NCBI GenBank assembly: GCA_964276025.1
Contig: CAXYDD010000002.1
Coordinates: forward strand, 682,001 to 746,000
Length of the DNA: 64,000 bases
From: Porticoccus sp964276025
GTDB lineage: Bacteria > Pseudomonadota > Gammaproteobacteria > Pseudomonadales > Porticoccaceae
Direction: 5' to 3'
Both the position numbers and the translations under genes were made by a program. Positions 1 to 8,854 of the stretch are shown here, piece by piece. Below the pieces are notes generated by a model that worked only from the letters and a program-made list of their open reading frames with translations, searched no databases and was not told the origin of the DNA. How positions within the stretch are numbered: position 1 is the first letter of the stretch; every line of letters starts with the position of its first letter.

Positions 1-763
1 TATGATTTGGGTAATTCCGTGCTAGTAATTTTGTTGCTTCGCCAGCGAGATCATGCATATCCATTAGATAATATGCTTGAGCCATAACTGCAAGCCCATC
101 AGGAACAGCTGGCGTCTTTTGAAAATTTTCTATGACGTATCGCCCCCTATTTGCCGCAGCAAGATAAGCTCCACGAGTGAAAAAATAGTTTGCCGCATGA
201 ATTTCATGACGTGCAAGAATATTTCTCAAATAGATCATTCTTTTTTGAGCATCTGGAGCATATGGACTTTCCGGAAATCTATTTAATAGCTCACTAAAAG
301 AGGAAAAAGAATTTCTTGCAGACCCTGGATCACGCTTGGTTTCATCTATTGGAAGAAGTTTTCCAAACATGCCATCACTTTTTACAAACGATGATATACC
401 TTTTATATAGTAGGCATAATCAACATTTTCATGTTGAGGATGAAGTCTAATAAATCTCTCAGACACGCTAATCGCTGAGTCGTGTTCACCTGCTTTTAAG
501 TGCGCATATATAAGTTCAAGTTGCGCTTGTTCTGCATAATCTCCAAATGGATATTGTGCCTCTAATGATCTCAGTTTCTCAATAGCAGTAAGCCAGAAAC
601 CTCCTTTTAAATCATCCTGTATTGCACTAAAAAAATCCTTTTCAGTATAACCTGATGTATCCAACTGATCCGAGGCTGAAGAAATACCATTAATTGAGTT
701 GAAATAAGTGCATCCTGTCGCGAGGAGACTAATTAATATTAATACTAAAAATAAAAATCGCAT
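1..763 (-). CDS. bamD: Outer membrane assembly lipoprotein BamD, partial (C-terminus off the left edge)
   Basis: BamD is the essential lipoprotein of the BAM complex, which inserts beta-barrel proteins into the outer membrane. Reading leftwards from the ATG at 763 gives a hydrophobic signal peptide ending in a lipobox (LLATGC, lipidated Cys18), then TPR-like repeats. Recognisable pieces include YTEKDFFSAIQDDL, YPFGDYAEQAQLELIYA, YAYYIKGISSF and NRFPESPYAPDAQKRM, all typical of BamD/ComL. About 254 codons are present with no stop, so a small C-terminal part is missing. It is divergent from rluD across about 100 bases, the usual bamD/rluD arrangement in gammaproteobacteria. The identification is secure. 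Confidence 0.93.
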   Translation of the reverse strand, partial: MRFLFLVLILISLLATGCTYFNSINGISSASDQLDTSGYTEKDFFSAIQDDLKGGFWLTAIEKLRSLEAQYPFGDYAEQAQLELIYAHLKAGEHDSAISVSERFIRLHPQHENVDYAYYIKGISSFVKSDGMFGKLLPIDETKRDPGSARNSFSSFSELLNRFPESPYAPDAQKRMIYLRNILARHEIHAANYFFTRGAYLAAANRGRYVIENFQKTPAVPDGLAVMAQAYYLMDMHDLAGEATKLLARNYPNH

Positions 764-892
764 TCTATTCTCATCCGATTTAACTTAAGCCAGGTTAAAC
801 TTAAAGTATTCTTTAGGCAGTTCTAATACATATAAGATAGTATATTTAACCACAGCCTTGACAGTATGAGAACACGCAAGACCGAGATTATG

Positions 893-1852
893 ATGACAGA
901 CAACATAAAGTTGGAAAAAATTGCACCTCTTACATCACGTGGAATGCGCTTAGATCAGGTTGCATCTGATGTATTTAGTGATTTTTCAAGATCAAGGCTG
1001 CAAGCTTGGATTAAAAAAGGCGATTTATTGGTTGACGGTAATCTCTTTCGACCAAAAGACAAACTTCAGGGTGGTGAGTTACTGAGCATTGATGCTTTAT
1101 TAGAATCTGAAGGAGAATGGGAACCAGAAGCTATTGGACTAGATATTGTATTTGAGGATGAATGCATAATATTAATTAATAAACCGGCTGGTTTAGTAGT
1201 GCATCCAGCTGCCGGTAACCATAATGGAACTTTGCTGAATGGAATTTTATATCATGCTCCCCTCAATGAACAGATTCCACGTGCGGGAATAGTTCATCGC
1301 TTGGATAAGGATACAACTGGGCTTATGGTTGTAGCTAAAACCTTAGAAGCGCATTATTCGCTAGTTAAGCAACTGCAGTCACGAAGTATAACCCGTGAGT
1401 ACCAAGCAATTGCTCAAGGAGTTATGATTGGTGGAGGAACTATAAATAAACCGATTGGACGGCACCCAAAGGTAAGAACTAGAATGGCGGTTGTTGGTGA
1501 TAATGGTAAGGATTCAGTCACACACTTTAAGGTAATCGAAAGATTTGATCATCACACCCTTATAAAAGTTAAATTAGAAACAGGTCGAACTCATCAAATA
1601 CGCGTGCATATGTCGCACATTGGATATCCATTAGTAGGTGATTCCGTTTATGGGGGGCGCTTAAAGCTCCCCAAAGGTGCGTCATCCAATTTGCATGAAG
1701 CCTTGAGGGGGTTTAGTCGCCAAGCTCTACATTCGTCAATCTTGGGTTTAATGCATCCTCTTTCTAACGAATATATGCAGTGGGAAGTTACATTACCAGC
1801 TGATCTATCAAACCTGCTGGATCTATTAAAATTAAAGCTTAAAGATAATTGA
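893..1852 (+). CDS. rluD: 23S rRNA pseudouridine(1911/1915/1917) synthase RluD
   Basis: This enzyme converts three uridines in helix 69 of 23S rRNA to pseudouridine and is needed for normal ribosome assembly and termination. The N-terminal part is an S4 RNA-binding domain (RLDQVASDVF through the basic loop VDGNLFRPKDK). The catalytic domain carries GIVHRLDKDTTGLMVV with the catalytic Asp in HRLD, plus ETGRTHQIRVHM and VGDSVYGG. Length (319 aa from this start) matches the family. An in-frame ATG at 866 would add nine residues. I prefer 893 because a GAG lies six bases upstream and the N-terminus then aligns with E. coli RluD. It is followed 45 bases later by pgeF, as in pseudomonads. Confidence 0.94.
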   Translation: MTDNIKLEKIAPLTSRGMRLDQVASDVFSDFSRSRLQAWIKKGDLLVDGNLFRPKDKLQGGELLSIDALLESEGEWEPEAIGLDIVFEDECIILINKPAGLVVHPAAGNHNGTLLNGILYHAPLNEQIPRAGIVHRLDKDTTGLMVVAKTLEAHYSLVKQLQSRSITREYQAIAQGVMIGGGTINKPIGRHPKVRTRMAVVGDNGKDSVTHFKVIERFDHHTLIKVKLETGRTHQIRVHMSHIGYPLVGDSVYGGRLKLPKGASSNLHEALRGFSRQALHSSILGLMHPLSNEYMQWEVTLPADLSNLLDLLKLKLKDN

Positions 1853-1897
1853 TTTAATCTTTTAAATTAAACTATGGTCTAAAATTCGGACTTTTAA

Positions 1898-2662
1898 ATG
1901 GAAATATTTAAACCAAACTGGCCAGCTCCTAAAAATGTATTTTCCTTTTTTACTACAAGAATAGGTGGCGTTTCCTCCAATCCTTGGAATGCTAATAACT
2001 TAAGTTTCAATGTGGGAGATAAATTGGAGTCTGTTCAAACGAACTGGAAGCTATTATCAAAAAAAATTAGTTTACCGTCACCTCCTCAGCTTCTCGAACA
2101 GATTCATGGTATAAATATAGTTAAAGCTGACTGTAATGGGTCGATAAAAATTGGTGATGGTTCTTATTCTAACAAAGCTGGAATAGTTTGCGCCGTAACA
2201 ACAGCAGACTGTTTACCAGTTTTAATTTGTAATACTCAAGGATCTTTAGTTGCATCAGTACATATGGGCTGGAGAGGTTTATCTAAAGGAATAATAAGTA
2301 ATTTAATTAAAAATCTCCAAGTTCCCGTTAAAGATTTAATAGTGCATTTAGGGCCTGCAATAAGTCAGAAAAATTTTGAAGTAGACTCTGAAGTAAGGAA
2401 CATATTTCTTCGAGATTGTATTAACGTAGATATAAGAGAAAAAATAAATTTATGCTTTATTAAAATGAATAAAAATGCAGCAGATCAAAATAATAAATGG
2501 AAGGCTGATCTATATAATCTGGCGAAAATCTATTTTAACGAACAAGGAATTTTTGATATTTATGGTGGAGATCTCTGCACTTACAGTGATTCCGAAAAAT
2601 TTTATTCATATCGACGAGATGGAATTACTGGAAGAATAGCAAGTTTAATATGGTTTTCTTGA
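1898..2662 (+). CDS. pgeF: Peptidoglycan editing factor / multicopper-like purine nucleoside phosphorylase (YfiH)
   Basis: A DUF152 'laccase-domain' protein. The family is described both as a purine nucleoside phosphorylase/adenosine deaminase and, in E. coli (PgeF), as correcting mis-incorporated L-Ser in peptidoglycan precursors. Zinc-ligand motifs are all visible: EQIHG (His70), TTADCLPVLI (Cys105) and VHMGWRGL (His122). The family blocks LGPAISQKNFEV and CTYSDSEKFYSYRRDGITGR follow. The 254 aa length is typical. It sits directly behind rluD with a 45-base gap. No signal peptide is present, so it is cytoplasmic. Which of the two proposed roles dominates here cannot be read from sequence. 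Confidence 0.9.
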   Translation: MEIFKPNWPAPKNVFSFFTTRIGGVSSNPWNANNLSFNVGDKLESVQTNWKLLSKKISLPSPPQLLEQIHGINIVKADCNGSIKIGDGSYSNKAGIVCAVTTADCLPVLICNTQGSLVASVHMGWRGLSKGIISNLIKNLQVPVKDLIVHLGPAISQKNFEVDSEVRNIFLRDCINVDIREKINLCFIKMNKNAADQNNKWKADLYNLAKIYFNEQGIFDIYGGDLCTYSDSEKFYSYRRDGITGRIASLIWFS

Positions 2663-2989
2663 TAATTAAGAAACTATATTTCATTAACTTTATCTTACCA
2701 AAACATCCGATTTTATTGACTAAATACGATTTACACTCTAAAGTTCGATTTTCAGTGGTAATAGTCTTTATTTCCACAAACTGGCTCCTTTGCCAGCTTG
2801 CTAGGTATACGTAAACAGCGTTTGCTGGGCATCCAGAACAGATTTGTTTACCCACGAATCTGAGGCGCTGATCATAATTTCAGTTGCCATGTTGCACTAA
2901 ACATAACTGTGATGTCACAGCCGTACACTTTTACTTTTCTCAGTAAGCTTCTATTAGGAGAGATTTATTAACTTTAGGGGTTTATAAAA
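2663..2989 (+). promoter_or_regulatory. Long leader region of the ilv operon
   Basis: This 327-base region has no convincing protein gene. It holds several short inverted repeats: CTGGC/GCCAG around 2781-2796 and CTGTGA-TG-TCACAG at 2907-2920. A 19-codon reading frame (2912-2971) starts at ATG inside the second repeat and contains four Leu codons and one Ile codon. A TTGACT hexamer at 2716 could be a -35 box, but its -10 partner is poor. No U-tailed terminator hairpin is obvious before ilvB, so attenuation is only a possibility. ilvB begins with GTG preceded by AGGGG at 2976-2980. Confidence 0.35.
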
Positions 2990-4729
2990 GTGGAGCTTTT
3001 ATCTGGTGGTGAAATAGTTGTTCGTGCACTCAAAGATGCAGGTGTTAAGTATGTTTGGGGTTATCCAGGTGGTGCGGCATTACATATTTATGATGCACTT
3101 TTTCAACAGAAAGATGTTGAACATATACTTGTAAGGCACGAGCAAGGTGCTGTTCATGCCGCTGATGGGCACTCACGTTCTACTGGAGATGTAGGCGCAG
3201 TTCTTGTAACTTCTGGCCCTGGTGCCACAAATGCAATCACCGGTATTGCTACTGCCTACATGGATTCTATTCCTATGGTAGTAATATCTGGACAGGTGCC
3301 TCGTGACAAAATTGGACAGGACGCTTTTCAGGAAACTGATATGGTTGGAATCTCCAGACCTATAGTTAAGCATAGTTTTTTGGTCATGGATGCGTCAGAA
3401 ATTGCAGTTGTCATTGCAAAAGCTTTTTATATTGCAAAAACAGGTCGGCCAGGACCAGTTATTGTTGATATACCCAAAGATGTAACAGCTCCAGACCATC
3501 GTGTACCTTATGAATACCCAGAAAAAATAAAAATACGTTCTTATCACCCAACTACTAGAGGTCATGCGGGCCAAGTCAAAAGAGCAGTAAAGACTTTATT
3601 GGCAGCCAAGCGTCCAGTTATTTATAGTGGTGGCGGAGTTATTTTGGGTGATGCCTCCGCTGAGCTAACGGAATTAACTAAGCTGTTAAATTTTCCTATA
3701 ACAAACACTCTGATGGGCCTTGGCGCTTTCCCTGGAACTGATCCGCAATTTTTAGGTATGCTGGGAATGCATGGTACCGTAGAAGCAAATAATGCTATGC
3801 ATGAGGCTGACGTCATTTTTGCAGTGGGTGCTAGATTTGATGATCGGGTAACTAATACCCCGAGTAAGTTCTGTCCATCCGCAAAAATAATACATATAGA
3901 CGTAGATCCTACATCTATTTCTAAGACTGTTGCTATAGATATTCCAATTGTTGGTGTATGCAGTACCGTACTACGACAGATGATAGAGGAAATTAAGGCT
4001 AGTAATGATAAAACGGATAAGATTGCGCTCTCTGATTGGTGGTCAAAAATTAATGATTGGAGGGAGCGTCATGGGATATATACTCAACCACGACATGAGC
4101 CGAGCTCTGGAAATATTATTAAACCGCAGGATGTTATTAGAAGTCTTTACAAGACTACAAATGGGGATGCCTTCATCACCTCGGATGTAGGCCAACATCA
4201 AATGTTTGCTGCGCAATATTATTTATTTGATAAACCTCGTCGTTGGATTAATTCCGGTGGTCTTGGAACCATGGGTTTTGGTTTGCCTGCAGCTATGGGT
4301 GTGCAGCTGGCTCATCCTGATGCAATGGTAGCCTGTGTCACGGGGGAAGGAAGCATACAGATGTGCATTCAGGAGCTATCTACCTGTCTACAATATGGGT
4401 TTCCAATCAAGATAATAAGCTTAAATAATCAAGCTCTTGGTATGGTTCGCCAGTGGCAAGATATGCAGTATAGCGGACGATATTCATCTAGCTTGTATGA
4501 AGACTCCCTACCAGATTTCGTAAAGCTTGCGGAATCATTTGGACATATAGGGATGCGTGTTTCAAATTTTGATGAGTTAGATGATAAAATGGCTGAGTGT
4601 TTTGCCTTAAAAGACCGCGTAGTCTTTATGGATATAAATATTGACCGGAATGAACATGTATATCCAATGCTCATTGCGCCAAATGGTTCGATGAAAGATA
4701 TGAAGTTGAGCAAAACGGAGCGTACCTGA
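2990..4729 (+). CDS. ilvB: Acetolactate synthase (acetohydroxyacid synthase), large catalytic subunit
   Basis: This thiamine-diphosphate enzyme makes 2-acetolactate or 2-aceto-2-hydroxybutyrate, the first common step of valine, leucine and isoleucine synthesis. The 579 aa protein shows the N-terminal TPP domain with catalytic Glu51 (RHEQGAVHAADG), the central FAD-binding domain, and a C-terminal TPP/Mg motif GEGSIQMCIQEL...LNNQALGMV. GEGS replaces the more common GDGS; I recall the same form in pseudomonad IlvI. It uses a GTG start with AGGGG nine bases upstream. Its stop overlaps the ilvN start by one base (TGATG), indicating translational coupling. It is closest to the IlvI/AHAS III type. 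It could be regulated through the long leader upstream. Confidence 0.95.
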   Translation: MELLSGGEIVVRALKDAGVKYVWGYPGGAALHIYDALFQQKDVEHILVRHEQGAVHAADGHSRSTGDVGAVLVTSGPGATNAITGIATAYMDSIPMVVISGQVPRDKIGQDAFQETDMVGISRPIVKHSFLVMDASEIAVVIAKAFYIAKTGRPGPVIVDIPKDVTAPDHRVPYEYPEKIKIRSYHPTTRGHAGQVKRAVKTLLAAKRPVIYSGGGVILGDASAELTELTKLLNFPITNTLMGLGAFPGTDPQFLGMLGMHGTVEANNAMHEADVIFAVGARFDDRVTNTPSKFCPSAKIIHIDVDPTSISKTVAIDIPIVGVCSTVLRQMIEEIKASNDKTDKIALSDWWSKINDWRERHGIYTQPRHEPSSGNIIKPQDVIRSLYKTTNGDAFITSDVGQHQMFAAQYYLFDKPRRWINSGGLGTMGFGLPAAMGVQLAHPDAMVACVTGEGSIQMCIQELSTCLQYGFPIKIISLNNQALGMVRQWQDMQYSGRYSSSLYEDSLPDFVKLAESFGHIGMRVSNFDELDDKMAECFALKDRVVFMDINIDRNEHVYPMLIAPNGSMKDMKLSKTERT

Positions 4730-5220
4730 TGAGACGTATAATTTCAGTGCTAATGGAAAATGAACCTGGTGCTTTATCTAGAGTTGTAGGTTTGTTTTCT
4801 CAAAGAGGTTACAACATCGATACATTAACTGTTGCCCCCACTGATGATCTAACTTTATCTAGATTGACCCTTACTACTCATGGTAGTGATCAAGTTATAG
4901 AACAGATTACAAAAAATCTCAATAAGCTGATAGATGTAGTTAAAGTTATTGACCTTACTGATGGGGCTCACGTCGAAAGGGAGATAATGTTAGTGAAAGT
5001 TAAGGCTAATGAGACACAAAGAGCAGAGATTAATCATTGTGTAGATGTTTTTCGAGGACAAATAGTAGATGTGAATACTGATGCTTACATACTACAAGTT
5101 GTGGGTAGTAGTGATAAAAATGATGCATTTATCGAAGCTATTAATTACGCAGACATTCTTGAATTAGTTCGATCAGGGGTTTCTGGTATATCTCGCGGCG
5201 AAAAAGTACTGAAGGTGTAA
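4729..5220 (+). CDS. ilvN: Acetolactate synthase, small regulatory subunit
   Basis: The regulatory partner of the upstream large subunit gives valine feedback inhibition and raises catalytic activity. The 163 aa protein has the N-terminal ACT domain (RRIISVLMENEPGALSRVVGLF...GYNIDTLTVAPT) and the conserved C-terminal half beginning VEREIMLVKV. Its length matches the IlvH/IlvN type of AHAS III. It starts one base inside the ilvB stop, so the two subunits are probably made in coupled fashion. An 85-base gap separates it from ilvC. Confidence 0.94.
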   Translation: MRRIISVLMENEPGALSRVVGLFSQRGYNIDTLTVAPTDDLTLSRLTLTTHGSDQVIEQITKNLNKLIDVVKVIDLTDGAHVEREIMLVKVKANETQRAEINHCVDVFRGQIVDVNTDAYILQVVGSSDKNDAFIEAINYADILELVRSGVSGISRGEKVLKV

Positions 5221-5305
5221 CCAATTTGTAGTACCATTTTTTGTAACTGCTCCATTAAAATATAACTAATCGCTACTTATAAATATAAAATTACAGGATG
5301 TAAAC

Positions 5306-6322
5306 ATGCAAGTTTCTTATGATAAAGATTGTAACCTTTCTATTATTCAGGGCATGAAAGTGTCAATTATTGGATATGGCTCACAAGGACATGCGCATGC
5401 CTTGAATCTAAAAGATTCAGGTGTTGATGTTACTGTTGGGCTTCGAGACGGTTCAGGCTCTGCTATTAAGGCAAAAAAAGCTGGCCTAACTGTAAAAAAT
5501 GTAGCATCTGCTGTCACTGGAGCAGATTTAGTTATGATACTTACACCAGATGAATTTCAATCGCATCTTTATAGAGATGAGATTGAACCAAATCTGAAAC
5601 AAGGTGCTACTATGGCATTCGCTCACGGTTTTGCGATTCACTATAATCAAGTTGTGCCTAGAATAGATTTAGACGTAATCATGATCGCCCCAAAAGCGCC
5701 TGGCCATACAGTACGAAATGAATTTACAAAAGGCGGCGGCATTCCCGATTTAGTTGCAATTTTTCAAGATGCCTCAGGCAAAGCTAGAGATGTTGCTATG
5801 TCCTACGCCTCTGGTATCGGAGGTGGACGAACAGGAATTATAGAAACTACATTCAAGGATGAGACAGAAACAGACCTATTTGGCGAACAAGCAGTTCTTT
5901 GCGGTGGAGCCGTAGAGTTAGTAAAAGCTGGTTTTGAAACACTTGTAGAGGCCGGATATGCCCCTGAAATGGCCTATTTTGAGTGCCTTCATGAGTTAAA
6001 ACTAATTGTTGATCTTATGTATGAAGGCGGTATAGCTAATATGAATTATTCTATATCTAATAATGCAGAGTATGGAGAATATGTCACTGGTCCAGAAATT
6101 ATTAATGAGCAATCAAGAGCAGCTATGAAAACCGCTTTAAAGCGTATCCAAAACGGCGAATATGCAAAAATGTTCGTTACAGAAGGAGCAATGAATTACC
6201 CATCTATGACAGCATATCGACGTAATAATGCAGCACATCCTATCGAGCAAACCGGTGCCAAATTACGCTCCATGATGCCATGGATTACAGCTAATCAGTT
6301 GGTCGATAAAGATAAGAACTAA
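5306..6322 (+). CDS. ilvC: Ketol-acid reductoisomerase (class I)
   Basis: It catalyses the Mg2+- and NADPH-dependent isomerisation and reduction of acetolactate to 2,3-dihydroxyisovalerate, the second step of branched-chain amino acid synthesis. The Rossmann motif GYGSQGHAHALNL lies at residues 23-35, AFAHGFAIHY holds the active-site His107, and ETDLFGEQAVLCGG carries the metal ligands Asp190 and Glu194. At 338 aa it is the short class I form. RBS: AGGATG just upstream of the ATG at 5306. It is followed by a strong intrinsic terminator, so it ends the ilvB-ilvN-ilvC unit. Confidence 0.96.
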   Translation: MQVSYDKDCNLSIIQGMKVSIIGYGSQGHAHALNLKDSGVDVTVGLRDGSGSAIKAKKAGLTVKNVASAVTGADLVMILTPDEFQSHLYRDEIEPNLKQGATMAFAHGFAIHYNQVVPRIDLDVIMIAPKAPGHTVRNEFTKGGGIPDLVAIFQDASGKARDVAMSYASGIGGGRTGIIETTFKDETETDLFGEQAVLCGGAVELVKAGFETLVEAGYAPEMAYFECLHELKLIVDLMYEGGIANMNYSISNNAEYGEYVTGPEIINEQSRAAMKTALKRIQNGEYAKMFVTEGAMNYPSMTAYRRNNAAHPIEQTGAKLRSMMPWITANQLVDKDKN

Positions 6323-6343
6323 GCGTTTCATGTAAATACACAG

Positions 6344-6367
6344 ACCGCGCTTAGGCGCGGTTTTTTT
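6344..6367 (+). terminator. Rho-independent terminator after ilvC
   Basis: A GC-rich perfect stem (CCGCGC, loop TTAG, GCGCGG) with a flanking A-T pair is followed by seven T residues. It begins 22 bases after the ilvC stop and separates the ilv genes from pssA-leuA. Confidence 0.93.
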
Positions 6368-6495
6368 ATCTTGCTACTAAATTTTTAGTATAATATTGCT
6401 TTTAATATAATGAATTCTATGGAAAAAGTAATAATTGATAGATAATAAAATTCAATAACACTATAAAAAATTTATCTTATAGTGAAGGAATCATT

Positions 6496-7296
6496 ATGAC
6501 TGATACTGAAGGTCAAAAAAAAACATCGAACGCCAATGAACCAGTTTCATTGGACAAAGAAGAAAATGCAACTTCTGAGAGTTTAAGGTTCAGGCGCAAA
6601 GGTGTTTATCTTCTTCCGAATCTCTTTACGACAGGGGCCATGTTTTCTGGATTTTATGCAATTTTAGCTGGCATGGATGGAAAGTTCGATGCCGCCTGCA
6701 TAGCCATTTTTATTGCAATGATATTTGATGTTCTTGATGGTACTGTAGCACGCATGACGAACACCTCTAGTGATTTTGGCCTGCAGTATGACAGTCTCTC
6801 CGATATGGTTTCTTTTGGTATTGCTCCTGCTGTACTCGCTTTTAGTTGGATACTTAATGAAATAGGCAGGATTGGTTGGGCAGCTGCATTCATATATGCT
6901 TCATGTGCAGCACTTAGGCTGGCAAGGTTTAACAGTCAGGTTGATTCTTCTTCAAAGAATTATTTTGTGGGAATTCCAAGTCCAGCGGCTGCTGCCCTCA
7001 TAGCCTCCGTGATATGGTGTAGTTATGAAGTTAGCACAACAAATCAATTAGCATTTTTAGTAGCAATCACAACAGCGTTTTCTGGTTTATTAATGGTATC
7101 TAATTTCCATTATCGCAGCTTGAAGGAGATCGATCTTAAAGGAAAAGTTCCTTTTGTAGTGATTTTTTCTGTAGTGATGAGCCTTATAGTGGTTACAATT
7201 GATCCTCCTAGAATATTATTTATTTTTGCTCTGATATATAGCCTCTCTGCTCCAGCTTTATGGGTAAAGAGTAAGTTCTATAAACCCAAGGTTTAG
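6496..7296 (+). CDS. pssA: CDP-diacylglycerol-serine O-phosphatidyltransferase
   Basis: An integral membrane enzyme that makes phosphatidylserine from CDP-diacylglycerol and serine, on the route to phosphatidylethanolamine. It carries the full CDP-alcohol phosphatidyltransferase signature D-G-x2-A-R-x8-G-x3-D-x3-D (DGTVARMTN...FGLQYDSLSD, residues 81-103). About eight hydrophobic segments follow. The first ~35 residues are polar and likely cytosolic. At 266 aa it is the type II (Bacillus/pseudomonad) form, not the peripheral E. coli PssA. The RBS AAGGA lies seven bases before the start. Placement behind ilvC is the usual pseudomonad order. Confidence 0.92.
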   Translation: MTDTEGQKKTSNANEPVSLDKEENATSESLRFRRKGVYLLPNLFTTGAMFSGFYAILAGMDGKFDAACIAIFIAMIFDVLDGTVARMTNTSSDFGLQYDSLSDMVSFGIAPAVLAFSWILNEIGRIGWAAAFIYASCAALRLARFNSQVDSSSKNYFVGIPSPAAAALIASVIWCSYEVSTTNQLAFLVAITTAFSGLLMVSNFHYRSLKEIDLKGKVPFVVIFSVVMSLIVVTIDPPRILFIFALIYSLSAPALWVKSKFYKPKV

Positions 7297-7297
7297 T

Positions 7298-8845
7298 ATG
7301 AAAAAAGAAAAACTCATTATTTTTGATACGACGTTGCGTGACGGAGAGCAAAGCCCTGGGGCCTCTATGACCAGTGATGAAAAACTGCGAATAGCTAAAG
7401 CCTTAGAAAAACTTAAAGTCGATGTTATTGAGGCTGGGTTTGCTGTTTCTAGTCCAGGTGACTTTGCATCGGTAAAATCCATTGCTGAAACTATCAAAGA
7501 TAGTACAGTATGTAGCCTTTCCCGTGCAATAAGTGCCGATATAGAAAGCTCTGCAGAAGCATTACGCGGAGCATATTCAGGTCGCATCCATACTTTCATC
7601 GCAACATCCCCTATTCATATGAAATATAAGTTGCAGATGAGTCCTGAACAGGTCTTAGAGCACGCCATAAAAGCTGTTCGATGCGCTAGAAATTTAATTG
7701 GTGATGTTGAGTTCTCCCTAGAAGATGCTAGTCGCTCCGAATTTGACTACATGTGTAGAATTATTGAGGGTGTCATTGACGCAGGTGCTACAACTATCAA
7801 TATTCCCGATACTGTGGGTTACGGTTTCCCTGAAGAATACAGTAATGTCATTGGACGATTAATTAAAAATATCCCTAATTCAGATAAAGCGATTTTTTCA
7901 GTACACTGCCATAATGATCTTGGTTTAGCAGTCTCGAATTCTTTAGCAGCAGTTATGCAAGGGGCTCGCCAAATAGAATGTACTATTAACGGACTGGGTG
8001 AGCGAGCAGGTAATGCAGCGCTTGAAGAGGTTGTAATGGCAGTAAAAACAAGGAAAGATATTTTCCCAGTAGAAACATGCATAGAAACCACTCATATTGC
8101 AGCAACTTCTCGCCTCGTCTCAAGTATCACAGGCTTCCCTGTCCAACCTAATAAAGCAATTGTTGGTGCTAATGCCTTTGCTCATGAGTCTGGAATTCAT
8201 CAAGATGGTGTTTTGAAGTTTCGAGAAACCTATGAAATTATGAGTGCCCAAGATATAGGTCTGCAAACAAATAAAATCGTACTAGGTAAGCTTTCTGGTC
8301 GTGCAGCTTTTGTTTCACGTCTCGAGGAGCTCGGCACTCATTTTAAAAATAAAGATGCATTAAATGAGGCTTTCTCAAGATTTAAGGACCTAGCTGATAA
8401 AAAAAGAGAAATATATGATGAAGATCTTCAGGCTCTTGTTTCAGATATACAGCTAGATGAATCTAATGGTGATCTTATAACATTGGAGTCACTGGAGGTG
8501 CTTTCAAAAACAGGTCAGCCTCCGTTTGCTATGCTCACACTTATGCATAAGGGTGAGCTATATGATTCATCATCTGCAGGAGATGGCCCGGTCGATGCGG
8601 CATTCAAAGCTATAGAAAAATTAGCCAAAAGTGATACACAGCTTAAGCTCTATTCAGTAAATGCAATTACTGCTGGAACAGATTCACTCGGTGAAGTTAC
8701 TGTCCGCTTAGAAAAAGGAGGACGTATTGTTAACGGGCAGGGCGCTGATACCGACATATTGGTTGCCAGTGTAAGAGCCTATTTACATGCATTGAATTTG
8801 ATACAAAATCCAGATCGTCTTCATCCTCAGCTTGATGGCGTATAG
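7298..8845 (+). CDS. leuA: 2-isopropylmalate synthase
   Basis: First committed enzyme of leucine synthesis: condenses acetyl-CoA with 2-oxoisovalerate. The 515 aa protein has the HMGL-like TIM barrel with IIFDTTLRDGEQSPGASM at the start, the metal site VHCHNDLG, and the motif HESGIHQDGVLK. The C-terminal LeuA dimer/allosteric domain spans about residues 385-510, where leucine feedback normally acts. It begins one base after the pssA stop, so the two are almost certainly co-transcribed. It draws on the 2-oxoacid pathway begun by the ilv genes upstream. Confidence 0.95.
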   Translation: MKKEKLIIFDTTLRDGEQSPGASMTSDEKLRIAKALEKLKVDVIEAGFAVSSPGDFASVKSIAETIKDSTVCSLSRAISADIESSAEALRGAYSGRIHTFIATSPIHMKYKLQMSPEQVLEHAIKAVRCARNLIGDVEFSLEDASRSEFDYMCRIIEGVIDAGATTINIPDTVGYGFPEEYSNVIGRLIKNIPNSDKAIFSVHCHNDLGLAVSNSLAAVMQGARQIECTINGLGERAGNAALEEVVMAVKTRKDIFPVETCIETTHIAATSRLVSSITGFPVQPNKAIVGANAFAHESGIHQDGVLKFRETYEIMSAQDIGLQTNKIVLGKLSGRAAFVSRLEELGTHFKNKDALNEAFSRFKDLADKKREIYDEDLQALVSDIQLDESNGDLITLESLEVLSKTGQPPFAMLTLMHKGELYDSSSAGDGPVDAAFKAIEKLAKSDTQLKLYSVNAITAGTDSLGEVTVRLEKGGRIVNGQGADTDILVASVRAYLHALNLIQNPDRLHPQLDGV

Positions 8846-8854
8846 GCTAATGCT

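Noticed and set aside
2625..2855. 76-codon minus-strand frame in the ilv leader
   Set aside because: No RBS, overlaps the end of pgeF, no recognisable protein features; likely chance.
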